A model generated the notes under the pieces. The model did no database searches. It worked only from the letters and a program-made list of their open reading frames with translations, and had not been told where the DNA came from. Shown here piece by piece: positions 1 to 7,286 of a DNA stretch of 12,045 bases. Origin of the DNA: Syntrophomonadaceae bacterium (GTDB taxonomy: Bacteria > Bacillota > Dethiobacteria > DTU022); the NCBI GenBank assembly GCA_007136055.1, contig SLHT01000088.1, forward strand, positions 1-12,045. The letters are read 5' to 3'. Each line of letters opens with the position of its first letter. The first letter of the stretch is position 1. The position numbers were made by a program, and so were the translations under genes.

Positions 1-567
1 GCCGGAAGTTATTTCTTCCTCAGGGACGTCATTTGCATCGGCCCCGTCTCCGCCCGGTACCGCTTCCTCATCTTCAGTTTTGTCCTTAAGACTTTTTTCT
101 ACCCGCTCTAGCTTTCCGGAAACAAGTGATACCATGTTAACTGATTTGGGGATATCTGCTCTGCGGGCAGTATCGCTTTTGGTATATTTATTCAAAACGA
201 AAGATTCTCCCTGCATTAAGACCAGGGCATAGTGATCAAGCAAAGCGGGATAATCAATGTAGCCGCCCACACAATCTATAAGAGCAACAGGTTTTTTTGC
301 CGCATAATCTTCATAGAGGCCGTCGGGAAGGCCCATTATATTCAGGGCATACGAGTTGAGCAGTTCTTGGTAACAGTACTGGTGATAGCTTCCATCACTG
401 TCTTGAGCTAAAAACCCTTCAACTGCAGCTGTTGCCGGAGTACTGAATATAATAAGGAGAAGAAGTGATCCTAAAAGCAGGCAAGTTTTCTTTTGCCAGT
501 ACAGGGATAGAATAGACAGAAAAAACAAGGAGTTCCTATTATCATTTATTGCGATATCCTTTACCAC
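1..567 (-). CDS. Secreted protein of unknown function, 5' part only, under c-di-GMP riboswitch control
   Basis: The frame is open for 189 codons from a GTG at 567 to the window edge, so the C-terminus is missing. The start follows a good Shine-Dalgarno sequence (AAGGAGGGG, complement of 575-583) with about 9 nt spacing. Residues 28-43 are strongly hydrophobic, follow a Lys-Lys pair and end in TPATAA, which looks like a signal peptide cut near residue 47 or 48. The exported part is rich in Tyr and acidic residues (YHQYCYQELL, GYIDYPALLDHYA) and has two Cys near 65 and 99. Around 150-189 it becomes a charged, low-complexity stretch (KDKTEDEEAV, then Gly, Asp and Glu), perhaps a linker to a further domain outside the window. 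I do not recognise the family. The riboswitch upstream suggests a surface, adhesion or envelope role, but this is inference from context. Confidence 0.75.
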   Translation of the reverse strand, partial: MVKDIAINDNRNSLFFLSILSLYWQKKTCLLLGSLLLLIIFSTPATAAVEGFLAQDSDGSYHQYCYQELLNSYALNIMGLPDGLYEDYAAKKPVALIDCVGGYIDYPALLDHYALVLMQGESFVLNKYTKSDTARRADIPKSVNMVSLVSGKLERVEKSLKDKTEDEEAVPGGDGADANDVPEEEITSG

Positions 568-568
568 G

Positions 569-597
569 AAAAAGCCCCTCCTTAATATAAGAGGGAC
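569..597 (-). terminator. Intrinsic terminator or RBS-sequestering hairpin of the riboswitch
   Basis: On the minus strand GTCCCTC (591-597) pairs with GAGGGGC (574-580), giving a 7-bp stem with one G-T pair. The loop is 581-590 and the stem is followed directly by five T (569-573). The 3' arm contains the Shine-Dalgarno sequence of the gene starting at 567. The same hairpin could therefore stop transcription or hide the ribosome binding site. It lies just downstream of the aptamer, where an expression platform belongs. Confidence 0.65.
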
Positions 598-717
598 CGA
601 CAAAGAAGAAACTAATATGCGATGTTTCGGCAGCCAGGCTGGCCTGGTTTTGGTTAAGAAACCTCAGGCCCCTTGCTTTGCGTCCCTGCCTTTCGACAGG
701 TTTGCCTTTGTCGGTCT
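595..717 (-). promoter_or_regulatory. Cyclic-di-GMP-I (GEMM-I) riboswitch
   Basis: Read on the minus strand, the GEMM-I core appears in order: AAAGGCAAACC (699-709), a GAAA-capped stem (TGTCGAAAGGCA), GGGACGCAAAGC (675-686), GGCCT opening P3 (666-670), AGGCC closing it (641-645) and GGCTGCCGA (627-635). These match the conserved blocks of the Vibrio Vc2-type class I c-di-GMP aptamer, including the GAAA tetraloop and its receptor-side sequence. An 11-bp perfect complement joins 706-716 to 595-605 and encloses the aptamer. Between them, GAAAC (624-628) and GTTTC (608-612) can form a small hairpin. The 595-597 end of the long pairing is shared with the 5' arm of the terminator, giving a plausible switch. 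Whether the ligand turns expression on or off cannot be decided by eye. Confidence 0.9.
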
Positions 718-771
718 GGTTACATTATGTAGCAGTTTAATCTTATCAAGTCTATACAAATTGTAAGTTTA

Positions 772-801
772 ACTATACCCTACATCCCCCGATGATGTCA
801 A
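772..801 (-). promoter_or_regulatory. Sigma-A-type promoter for the riboswitch gene
   Basis: The minus strand has a perfect -35 TTGACA (796-801) and a -10 TATAGT (772-777) with an 18-nt spacer. Transcription would start near 765, giving a leader of about 200 nt that contains the aptamer and terminator. No convincing intrinsic terminator separates this promoter from the aminotransferase gene upstream (stop at 875), so some read-through into the riboswitch is possible. Confidence 0.75.
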
Positions 802-874
802 CTAAATAGGGATTTTTCTGTCTATTTTCCCTGCCTGTTCTCTAGAGGCTGGCTTAAACCCGGGCATTGCTGTA

Positions 875-2188
875 TCAGAGCGCCTTATCGGCCAGCCCGA
901 GACATTCATCTACGGCTTCAAGGCCAAATATAAGGTCTTCTTCATCTATGGCTAAAGGCGGAGCGATAAACAGGTAGTTCCAGCGAATATAGACATAAAC
1001 ACCTTTATCACGCAGGCACTTGCTTATTTTAGCCATCACTCCGGGATCGGGCCCATTCCATGGAGCCAGGGGCTCTTTGGTTTCACGATCTTTGACCAGT
1101 TCAATGGCGGAGAATAGGCCAATAGAGCGGACATCGCCCACCGAGGGATGTTTTTCTTTAATCGCATTCAAGCCTTCTTTAAGCTTTTCGCCCATACGGT
1201 AAGAGTTTTCAATCAGGTTTTCTTCTTCGTAGATTTTGACCGTAGCAATACCGGCAGCGCAGGATAAGGGATGACCGCTGTAAGTCAGGCCATACATGAA
1301 CATGTTTTGATCATAGTAATCGGCTATTCTCTGGTTGACTACAACTGCCCCCAGGGGCATGTAGCCCTGGGTTACCCCTTTAGCCATTGTCATCACATCG
1401 GGCACTACATTCCAGTTATCGACCCCGAACCACTTACCGGTACGTCCCCAACCGGTCATCACTTCATCGGCAACAAGAAGAGTGCCAAATTCGTCACAGA
1501 TTTCCCTCACCCGCGGCAGGTATTCTTTCGGCGGGACAAAAACACCATTGGTGCCTGTTACCGGCTCGAGATAAACGGCAGCAATAGATTCAGGGCCTTC
1601 GTAAAGCATTATTTCCCTGATCTGTTCAGCGCATTCAAGACCGCAACCCGGATAGGTCTGGCCAAAACTGCAGCGGTAGCAATAGGGGTCAAAAAAGCGC
1701 ACAATACCGGGCAGGAGAGGTTCAGCCGACAGGCGGCGCGGGTCACCGCTCAGGCTAAGCCCTCCCAGGGTAGTCCCGTGGTAGGAACGGTATCGGGACA
1801 TAACCTTATAGCGGCCAGTAATCTGACGCACTAAGTTTAAAGCGTTATCATTTGATTCCCCGCCACCGAGAGTAAAAAAGACCTTATTTAAGTCGCCGGG
1901 AGTGTGCCTGACGATCTGCTCGGCCAGTTTACCCCTGGTCTCGTTACCGAAGTTTGGAGCGATAAAACAAAGTTTGTCAGCCTGCTCCTTGATTGCTTCG
2001 ATAACTTTTGGATGCTGGTGGCCAATATTTGTGTTTACCCACTGGGAGGAAAAATCGAGATATTTTTTACCGTTTTTTTCCCAAAACCAGCAGCCCTCAC
2101 CACCGACAATTTCTTCATAGGGCATTTTTCCCTGAACAGCCCATGAACGCAACACATATTTCCTTTCTAACTCTTCTGCTGTTGCCAA
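875..2188 (-). CDS. Class III PLP-dependent aminotransferase (omega-amino acid or taurine:pyruvate type)
   Basis: The 437-residue product has the normal length of a class III (subgroup II) aminotransferase, which moves an amino group, often a terminal one, to a keto acid and leaves an aldehyde or keto acid. Visible landmarks are the phosphate-binding GGGES (108-112), SYHG (135-138), the PLP-ring Asp in VADEVMTGWGRTG (D241) and the Schiff-base lysine in MAKG (K270). The start is TTG, preceded by GGAGGGG at about 8 nt; no upstream ATG fits better. Four Cys are clustered at 170, 173, 182 and 186 (CYRC...GCGLEC), a possible metal site or subfamily mark. The gene is last in the AOR-MoaD cluster, 63 nt after the MoaD-like gene. 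The overall look recalls proteins annotated as taurine-pyruvate or aspartate-family aminotransferases, but the substrate cannot be fixed from sequence alone. Confidence 0.9.
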   Translation of the reverse strand: MATAEELERKYVLRSWAVQGKMPYEEIVGGEGCWFWEKNGKKYLDFSSQWVNTNIGHQHPKVIEAIKEQADKLCFIAPNFGNETRGKLAEQIVRHTPGDLNKVFFTLGGGESNDNALNLVRQITGRYKVMSRYRSYHGTTLGGLSLSGDPRRLSAEPLLPGIVRFFDPYCYRCSFGQTYPGCGLECAEQIREIMLYEGPESIAAVYLEPVTGTNGVFVPPKEYLPRVREICDEFGTLLVADEVMTGWGRTGKWFGVDNWNVVPDVMTMAKGVTQGYMPLGAVVVNQRIADYYDQNMFMYGLTYSGHPLSCAAGIATVKIYEEENLIENSYRMGEKLKEGLNAIKEKHPSVGDVRSIGLFSAIELVKDRETKEPLAPWNGPDPGVMAKISKCLRDKGVYVYIRWNYLFIAPPLAIDEEDLIFGLEAVDECLGLADKAL

Positions 2189-2251
2189 AGTTAGCCCCTC
2201 CGATATTTTTAATTTTCACGAATTAAGATATTTAAACCCGCTAAAAACCAT

Positions 2252-2527
2252 TTAGCCGCCACAAATATAGGGGACTATTGTCACCTGATCCCCTTCTTTG
2301 ACCTGTGTATCCAGGGAAGCATGCTTCCCGTTAACTATAAATTCTGCAGTTAGCAATTCTTTATCATCAAATAAGACATAGTTTAAGGTGTCTTTCCATT
2401 CGCGCGAAAGATACCGGGCCAATTTCTGCAAATCGATCGATTCGGCTTTAAGTTGAAGGATCTGCTCATTAACAGCGCCTTTTTTGCAGTAGGGAGGCTG
2501 TAGTCTAATCGTCAGTTTCATAATCAC
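2252..2527 (-). CDS. MoaD/ThiS-like ubiquitin-fold sulfur carrier
   Basis: The 91-residue protein ends in Gly-Gly (YICGG), the C-terminal tail that is adenylated and thiocarboxylated in MoaD and ThiS. The pattern VNGKHASLDTQVKEGDQVTI is typical of the beta-grasp fold just before that tail. In MoaD the thiocarboxylate supplies the dithiolene sulfurs of molybdopterin or tungstopterin. The gene follows AOR after 36 nt, a common arrangement for tungsten enzymes, so a role in the AOR cofactor is likely. The first possible start is GTG at 2527; ATG at 2521 (protein MKLTIRLQ) is an alternative, and the Shine-Dalgarno sequence AAGGTGA lies too close to decide. A 6-bp hairpin, GCTAAA/TTTAGC (2240-2256), sits on the stop codon but has no T run, so it is not a clear terminator. 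Confidence 0.85.
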   Translation of the reverse strand: MIMKLTIRLQPPYCKKGAVNEQILQLKAESIDLQKLARYLSREWKDTLNYVLFDDKELLTAEFIVNGKHASLDTQVKEGDQVTIVPYICGG

Positions 2528-2563
2528 CTTTTTCGCTTTCCAGGCTGTTTTGCCTCCGTAAGA

Positions 2564-4465
2564 TCATTTCTTTATTTCGCCCTTATAATTCTGACAACCA
2601 TTAATGACATCTATACTTTCCCACTCTAACCCCAGTTTAGCCATAATTTCTGGCCCGGGAATGCCTTCATCCGACCAACCGCGAAGCCGGTAGTATTCAG
2701 CAAGCATCTTTCCCAGGTGAGGCAGGCTGCCGGCGGCAGCGCCTTCCCGGCGATCATGGGTTAAAAGTCGCGGAGGCAGGGTGTCGTCTTTACGGCTGAT
2801 GCCCAGCTTAACATTAATTGACCGCTTCAGATTAAAGATACGCTCCCCGCTTGTAAAAAGTTCTTCCCGATCCATATCCCAGCCTGTAGCCAGTGAAACC
2901 CAGTCGGCGATATCTTCAGGCGTAACGTGGCCGCGGATTAAAAATTTGCATAAGCCCAGGGCATTAAAGACCCCCATAAAATCCTGCATGGTCTTGGCAA
3001 GAAGAGCCTTGGATTCGATGCCGTGATGTTCAAATTCGTCCTGCAGGCCGATAAAAGAGCCAGGAAAACTGCGGTTTTCGACATAATAGGTCAGGCCCTC
3101 CAGGTGGCATGCTCCGCGGTTGCCAGTAGCATAAGTTACAGCCATACTTGTGAAAGCACGGGGATCGTGAAATGCCATCTCCAAACCTTTGCTCTCAACT
3201 GCAAACTCCTCCGCGATTGGTCCGAATTCAGCGGCTGCTCTTTTTACCCCCCGGGCCAGGTATTCGCCTAATCCTTCCCGGTAAGCAATTTGCCGGATCA
3301 GGGCTAAGACCGCTTCTCCGCTGCCCCATTCAAGGTTCAAGTCAGCAAGCAAGTTTTTTGGAATAAGGCCGTGTTCATTTAGTTCCATGGCAAAAGCAAT
3401 TACCGATGAACCGGAAATCGTATCGATACCCAGGCGGTTACAGAGATCATTTGCGGCGATAACATAAGCCGGGTCATCATTTAAACACATCGCTGCGAAT
3501 CCGGCAACAGTTTCGTATTCGGGGCCGTGTGAAACAGTGCCGTTGTGCGGGCCAACAGGCACCTTCATCTCTTTGCCACAGCGAATCGGGCAGCCAAAAC
3601 AGGCATAATGCTTGGCAAAATACTTCTCAGCCATGGCCTGGCCGGAAACCCTGGCAGCACTTTCTGTCCAGCTGCCAACGGTCCAGTTGCGGATAGGCAG
3701 ATCACCCAGTTTTTCAACTATGGGCACTCCCCCGGCGGTACCGAAATCGCTTAATCCTTTTGCTTTTTCCCTGATCTTTGGCATTACTTTTTTACGCGCT
3801 GCGGCAAGACCTTTATTATCATTGAGGGGCGGAAGATCTTCGCTTTTTTCTATGGCAATCGCTTTTAAGTTTTTTGAACCCATTAAAGCGCCCATCCCGC
3901 ATCTGCCGGCAGCCCGGGCATCAAGACCATCAATCATTATAGATGATATCAGCACTTCCTTTTCCCCGGCCGGGCCAATTGCCGCCACTTTTATTTCATC
4001 GCCGTGTTCCTTCTGAAGTTTTTCTGCAGTTCGATAAACATCTTCACCCCAAAGCGATGCGGCATCCTGAACGGCAAATACTCCTTTACTGAAGTAGAGA
4101 TAAACCGCTTTTTCAGCTTTTCCGGTTATGATCAGGCCATCGTACCCAGTTTTTTTAAATGACGCCGGCCAGAAACCTCCGACTATCGCTTCTGCCCAAA
4201 TACCGGTGGCCGGTGATTTCCCGCAAAAGGCTGCTTTACAAGCTGTGGGGATACTATAGCCGGTGAGAATGCCTGAAAAAATCATCAACGGCGCAACTTC
4301 CGCAAGTGGGGAAACTCGCCCGTAATCCCGCTCGTCAAATATTTTAGCAGCCAGACCGCTGCCGCCAAGATAGCGGCGAAAGTATTCTTCCGAAATCGCT
4401 GTTTCTTGCTGTTCTCCGCTGCTTAAATTGATTTCTAAAATTTTACCGTGAAATCCTTTTTTCAT
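2564..4465 (-). CDS. Aldehyde ferredoxin oxidoreductase (AOR family, tungsten)
   Basis: This 633-residue protein has the full AOR length. It starts with the N-terminal family pattern (GKILEINLSSG, then YLGGSGLAAKI) and shows AAGRCGMGALMGSKNLKAI (185-203), a pterin-binding stretch. The [4Fe-4S] ligands are C289, C292 and C296 in ACFGCPIRC plus a distant C506 in LGLCKF. GPEYET lies at 314-319, and GACHLEG (451-457) holds a His that may be the active-site one. AOR enzymes oxidise aldehydes to carboxylic acids in the cytoplasm and reduce ferredoxin; they bind a tungsten bis-pterin. ATG at 4465 has GAGGAG six nt upstream. It is the first gene of the cluster with the MoaD-like protein and the aminotransferase. 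The preferred aldehyde cannot be read from the sequence. Confidence 0.93.
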   Translation of the reverse strand: MKKGFHGKILEINLSSGEQQETAISEEYFRRYLGGSGLAAKIFDERDYGRVSPLAEVAPLMIFSGILTGYSIPTACKAAFCGKSPATGIWAEAIVGGFWPASFKKTGYDGLIITGKAEKAVYLYFSKGVFAVQDAASLWGEDVYRTAEKLQKEHGDEIKVAAIGPAGEKEVLISSIMIDGLDARAAGRCGMGALMGSKNLKAIAIEKSEDLPPLNDNKGLAAARKKVMPKIREKAKGLSDFGTAGGVPIVEKLGDLPIRNWTVGSWTESAARVSGQAMAEKYFAKHYACFGCPIRCGKEMKVPVGPHNGTVSHGPEYETVAGFAAMCLNDDPAYVIAANDLCNRLGIDTISGSSVIAFAMELNEHGLIPKNLLADLNLEWGSGEAVLALIRQIAYREGLGEYLARGVKRAAAEFGPIAEEFAVESKGLEMAFHDPRAFTSMAVTYATGNRGACHLEGLTYYVENRSFPGSFIGLQDEFEHHGIESKALLAKTMQDFMGVFNALGLCKFLIRGHVTPEDIADWVSLATGWDMDREELFTSGERIFNLKRSINVKLGISRKDDTLPPRLLTHDRREGAAAGSLPHLGKMLAEYYRLRGWSDEGIPGPEIMAKLGLEWESIDVINGCQNYKGEIKK

Positions 4466-4488
4466 GCCAGGCTCCTCTCCGCCCCATT

Positions 4489-4526
4489 ATTACGCGAAAC
4501 GTAATTTTGTTTTATTAAGTATAGCA
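4489..4526 (-). promoter_or_regulatory. Candidate AOR promoter (extended -10) with adjacent inverted repeat
   Basis: In the 118-nt gap between atpG and AOR the minus strand has TGCTATACT (4518-4526), an extended -10 element without a good -35. Just downstream, before the AOR Shine-Dalgarno sequence, is a perfect 6-bp inverted repeat ATTACG/CGTAAT (4489-4494 and 4500-4505) with a 5-nt spacer; it could be an operator or an RNA hairpin. Further upstream lie an AT-only 6-bp stem (4568-4587) over the atpG stop and the palindrome TGATGCATCA (4558-4567). None has a T run, so no clear atp operon terminator is seen and read-through into AOR is possible. Confidence 0.4.
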
Positions 4527-4583
4527 CCTAATCTATTAATATAGAGGATAACTATCTTGATGCATCATTAACATCCTGATTTG

Positions 4584-5495
4584 TTAATTATGGCCCCGGA
4601 CCGCCCTGAAACCGGATATAATATCAAGCAGTTCTTCTGTAATCGCCGCCTGCCGCTCATGCTGGTAGGACGCTTTTAGTTCACCAAGACGCTCGTTGAT
4701 ATTCTTTTCAGCCGCCTGCATTGCCGCCAGGCGGCTGGTGTTTTCGGCCGCCAGGGAGAGAGCGCAGGCACGGTAAAGAGAAACGAAAAAGTACTGGCGC
4801 AGCAGGGCTGACAGGAGTTGGTCGGGCGGCATGGTGAAGGTGGGCAGAGAACGTGATTCCCACTTAAGCCTGGTTTCCTTCAGCTGGTCGAGGTCAACGG
4901 GAAGGAGTGTTTCGGCTCGAGGGCTAAAACTTGCTGTCCGGGGACGGTTGTAGAACAGCAATACTTTTTCTACTCCTTCACGGGCCTGCCACCTTTCAAT
5001 TTCTTCTAAAAGATGTTGAATAAAAGGGGAGATGGCGCTGATCGAACTGGGCATATTAAAACTGGCAGCCGTCTCTATCCCGGCAGCATCAACCCTGCTG
5101 ATGGCCTGCTCACCGACAGCGGCAATTACCATGTTTGATGGCATTTCTCCTGCGGATTCAACTTTTTCCTCCCAGTATTCTTCCAGGGCGTAAGAAACAA
5201 TCTGCTCGTTAAAGCGACCGGCCAGACCATGATCGGAACCTATTACAAACATCAACACGGCACTGTCTACGTCTGAAGCGGGGGCTGAAGGGCGCTCCAG
5301 CTCTGATGAGAGGACCACAGAGAGACCCAGCTCGACGGTATGGTAATAATCATCTAAGGATTCAGCCGCTTTCTCATACTGGCGCACGCTGGTGGCGGCC
5401 AGGGCTTTCATGGTCTTGACTATTGAGGAGAGGTCTTCTCCGCTGGCAATCTGTTTTTGCAGGGTTTCTAAAGTACTCAATATATTTTTCCCCAT
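4584..5495 (-). CDS. atpG: N-ATPase F1 subunit gamma
   Basis: The 303-residue protein is the central rotor shaft of F1. The N-terminal helix carries the family pattern in diverged form (LETLQKQI, then IVKTMKALAATSVRQYEKA at 25-43). The middle domain has FVIGSDHGLAGRFNEQ (83-98). The C-terminal helix is well kept: NTSRLAAMQAAEKNI (252-266) and YQHERQAAITEELLDIISG (277-295). ATG at 5495 is preceded by a G-rich Shine-Dalgarno sequence (AGGGGGGACGGG). As in N-ATPase operons generally, gamma is last. It is separated from atpA by an unusual 204-nt gap, so its ribosome binding site lies at the edge of a sequence of uncertain origin. The N-terminal MGKNILS differs from the usual MA-L-IK start but is followed directly by the expected helix. 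Confidence 0.95.
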   Translation of the reverse strand: MGKNILSTLETLQKQIASGEDLSSIVKTMKALAATSVRQYEKAAESLDDYYHTVELGLSVVLSSELERPSAPASDVDSAVLMFVIGSDHGLAGRFNEQIVSYALEEYWEEKVESAGEMPSNMVIAAVGEQAISRVDAAGIETAASFNMPSSISAISPFIQHLLEEIERWQAREGVEKVLLFYNRPRTASFSPRAETLLPVDLDQLKETRLKWESRSLPTFTMPPDQLLSALLRQYFFVSLYRACALSLAAENTSRLAAMQAAEKNINERLGELKASYQHERQAAITEELLDIISGFRAVRGHN

Positions 5496-5699
5496 CCCGT
5501 CCCCCCTGAGGGGAGAGAGTATGTTTCTTCCAGGCGATCGAATTCTTTGACATTAGCCGCCCGCAGCCGTACCCCTGCTTCAGTACATTATAGGTGCTCT
5601 ATATTTAAAATGCGGACTCGTCATGCCTATCTAATATCAGCGCTTAAAAACCGCACAGGTTAACAGAACCAAACTAAACTGGATTGACAGAACACCGGT
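5496..5699 (-). other. 204-nt unexplained insert-like gap between atpA and atpG
   Basis: This is the longest gap inside the operon. On the minus strand ATG at 5624 opens a 14-codon frame (MTSPHFKYRAPIMY) ending at TGA 5580-5582. One base off, a stop-to-stop frame of 36 codons (5587-5480) reads protein-like text, including TEAGVRLRAANVKEF and DRLEETYS, before overlapping the start of atpG. Together these look like a short coding fragment broken by a frameshift, or part of a dispersed repeat, but there is no second copy in the window. A perfect TATAAT (5587-5592) is present without a good -35. A 4-bp stem AACC/GGTT followed by T5 lies near 5640-5665 and is too weak to call a terminator. Confidence 0.35.
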
Positions 5700-7286
5700 T
5701 TATTCTTCTCCTGCCTGCTCTGCTTTTTCCTGCTGATCTTCTGTCTCCTGTTCTAAGGCGCTTCGCGCGGTTTCGACGATAGCGGCCTGATCTTGATCAG
5801 AAAGTTCTTCACCGTCTTCGATTTTTTCACATATTTCGGATAACCCTTCCAGAACAGCTTTCCTGACTTTTTCCTCCGCTTCCGGGATCTTTTCCACTTC
5901 CAGGTTATCAAAAAGCCCTTCGGTTACCGCCAGCAGGACGGCGATCTGCTCCGGTATGGTCATCGGCTGCAGTTCCGGCTGGTTGAGTACCTTGCGCACC
6001 CTGCGACCGCGCTCGATCGTATTGCGGGTCTTTTCATCTAAGCGGGTGCCGAAACGGGCAAACATTTCCAGTTCTTCAAACTGGGCATAGGAAAGACGCA
6101 GGTCACCGGTTACGGTGCGGTAGGCGGGAAGCTGGGTTTTGCCCCCGACCCGCGAAACAGACTTGCCGACATCTATAGCGGGCAGGTGGTTACGCTGGAA
6201 CAGTTCGGGAGAAAGGTAAATTTGCCCGTCAGTAATCGAGATCAGGTTGGTCGGAATATAGGCTGAGATGTTCTGGGCCTGGGTTTCAATAATGGGCATC
6301 GCAGTTAACGAGCCGCCGCCGTATTCTTCGCGCAGGTGCGTGGATCGCTCAAGCAGACGCGAGTGCAGGTAAAAGATATCGCCGGGGTAGGCCTCGCGGC
6401 CGGGGGGTCTCTCCAGCAGCAGCGACAATTCACGGTAGGCGCGGGCATGCAGGGTCAAATCGTCGTAGACAATGAGCACGTCATGACCCTGTTCCATGAA
6501 ATACTCGGCGATGGTCGTGGCGGCATAAGGAGCAATAAAACGCAGACCCGGTGGGCCGTCACCAGAAGCGACCAGGATAGTTGAATATTCCATGGCCCCG
6601 TATTCTCGCAGCTGGGCGATAAATTTGGCCACGTCAGCCCCCATCTGGCCGATCGAACAGTAGACACATATTACATCTTTGTCGGCCTGGTTGATTATTG
6701 TATCCAGGGCAATGGCTGTCTTGCCGATCTGGCGGTCACCTAAAATCAATTCGCGCTGGCCTCTGCCGACCGGAATCAGGGCGTCGACCACCTTCAGGCC
6801 GGTTTGGAGAGGTTCGGTCACCGGGGAGCGGGCCATGATCGGCGGGGCCTCCCTTTCAACCGGACGTCTTTCACTAAAACTGACCGGACCAAAATTGTCC
6901 AGGGGCACGGCTGCGGCATCAATCACCCGGCCGAGCAACCCGTTCCCGACAGGGATATCGACCACCCGCCCGGTGCGGCGGACACGATCGCCTGAAGCGA
7001 TCTGTTCGGAACCACCAAGCATGATCACCCCGATTTCCTGCGGGTCGAGGTTGAAAGCAATACCTGTTATTCCGCCCGAAAACTCGAGCAGTTCGTCAAC
7101 CTGGACCCCGGCCAGGCCGCTGACGCGGGCGATTCCGCTGCCGATCGAAGTAACCTTGCCGATCTCTTCCACCTGTAACCCGGGGGGGACTTCATCGAGT
7201 GTTTTCTGCACGATCCGATCAGCTGAATCTAAAGCCTCGAGCAAAGACCCGGACAAGGAATTGTCGTTAGCTTTCCGTTTGTCCAC
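5700..7286 (-). CDS. atpA: N-ATPase F1 subunit alpha
   Basis: The 528-residue alpha subunit carries the non-catalytic nucleotide sites of F1. It shows the P-loop GDRQIGKT (183-190), SIGQMGADV (211-219), the Walker B region LIVYDDLT (271-278), ISITDGQIYL (349-358) and PAIDVGKSVSRVGG (369-382), which holds the arginine finger R379 that reaches the beta catalytic site. GTG at 7286 has GGAGG 9 nt upstream and overlaps the end of atpF by 20 nt, so translation is probably coupled. The last 30 or so residues after the helical domain are very acidic and Gln-rich (LEQETEDQQEKAEQAGEE), a mild extension. The gene sits after atpF and before the 204-nt gap. Confidence 0.97.
   Translation of the reverse strand: MDKRKANDNSLSGSLLEALDSADRIVQKTLDEVPPGLQVEEIGKVTSIGSGIARVSGLAGVQVDELLEFSGGITGIAFNLDPQEIGVIMLGGSEQIASGDRVRRTGRVVDIPVGNGLLGRVIDAAAVPLDNFGPVSFSERRPVEREAPPIMARSPVTEPLQTGLKVVDALIPVGRGQRELILGDRQIGKTAIALDTIINQADKDVICVYCSIGQMGADVAKFIAQLREYGAMEYSTILVASGDGPPGLRFIAPYAATTIAEYFMEQGHDVLIVYDDLTLHARAYRELSLLLERPPGREAYPGDIFYLHSRLLERSTHLREEYGGGSLTAMPIIETQAQNISAYIPTNLISITDGQIYLSPELFQRNHLPAIDVGKSVSRVGGKTQLPAYRTVTGDLRLSYAQFEELEMFARFGTRLDEKTRNTIERGRRVRKVLNQPELQPMTIPEQIAVLLAVTEGLFDNLEVEKIPEAEEKVRKAVLEGLSEICEKIEDGEELSDQDQAAIVETARSALEQETEDQQEKAEQAGEE

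Noticed and set aside
1271..1834. 187-codon plus-strand open frame
   Set aside because: It lies fully antisense to the aminotransferase, whose motifs are clear, and shows no recognisable domain.
4568..4587. Stem TTAACA/TGTTAA after atpG as operon terminator
   Set aside because: The stem is only 6 bp, almost all AT, and has no T run after it on the minus strand.
5600..5640. Hammerhead-ribozyme-like text (CTGA..., GACGAGTCC) in the atpA-atpG gap
   Set aside because: The conserved GAAA and the paired stems of a hammerhead core are missing.
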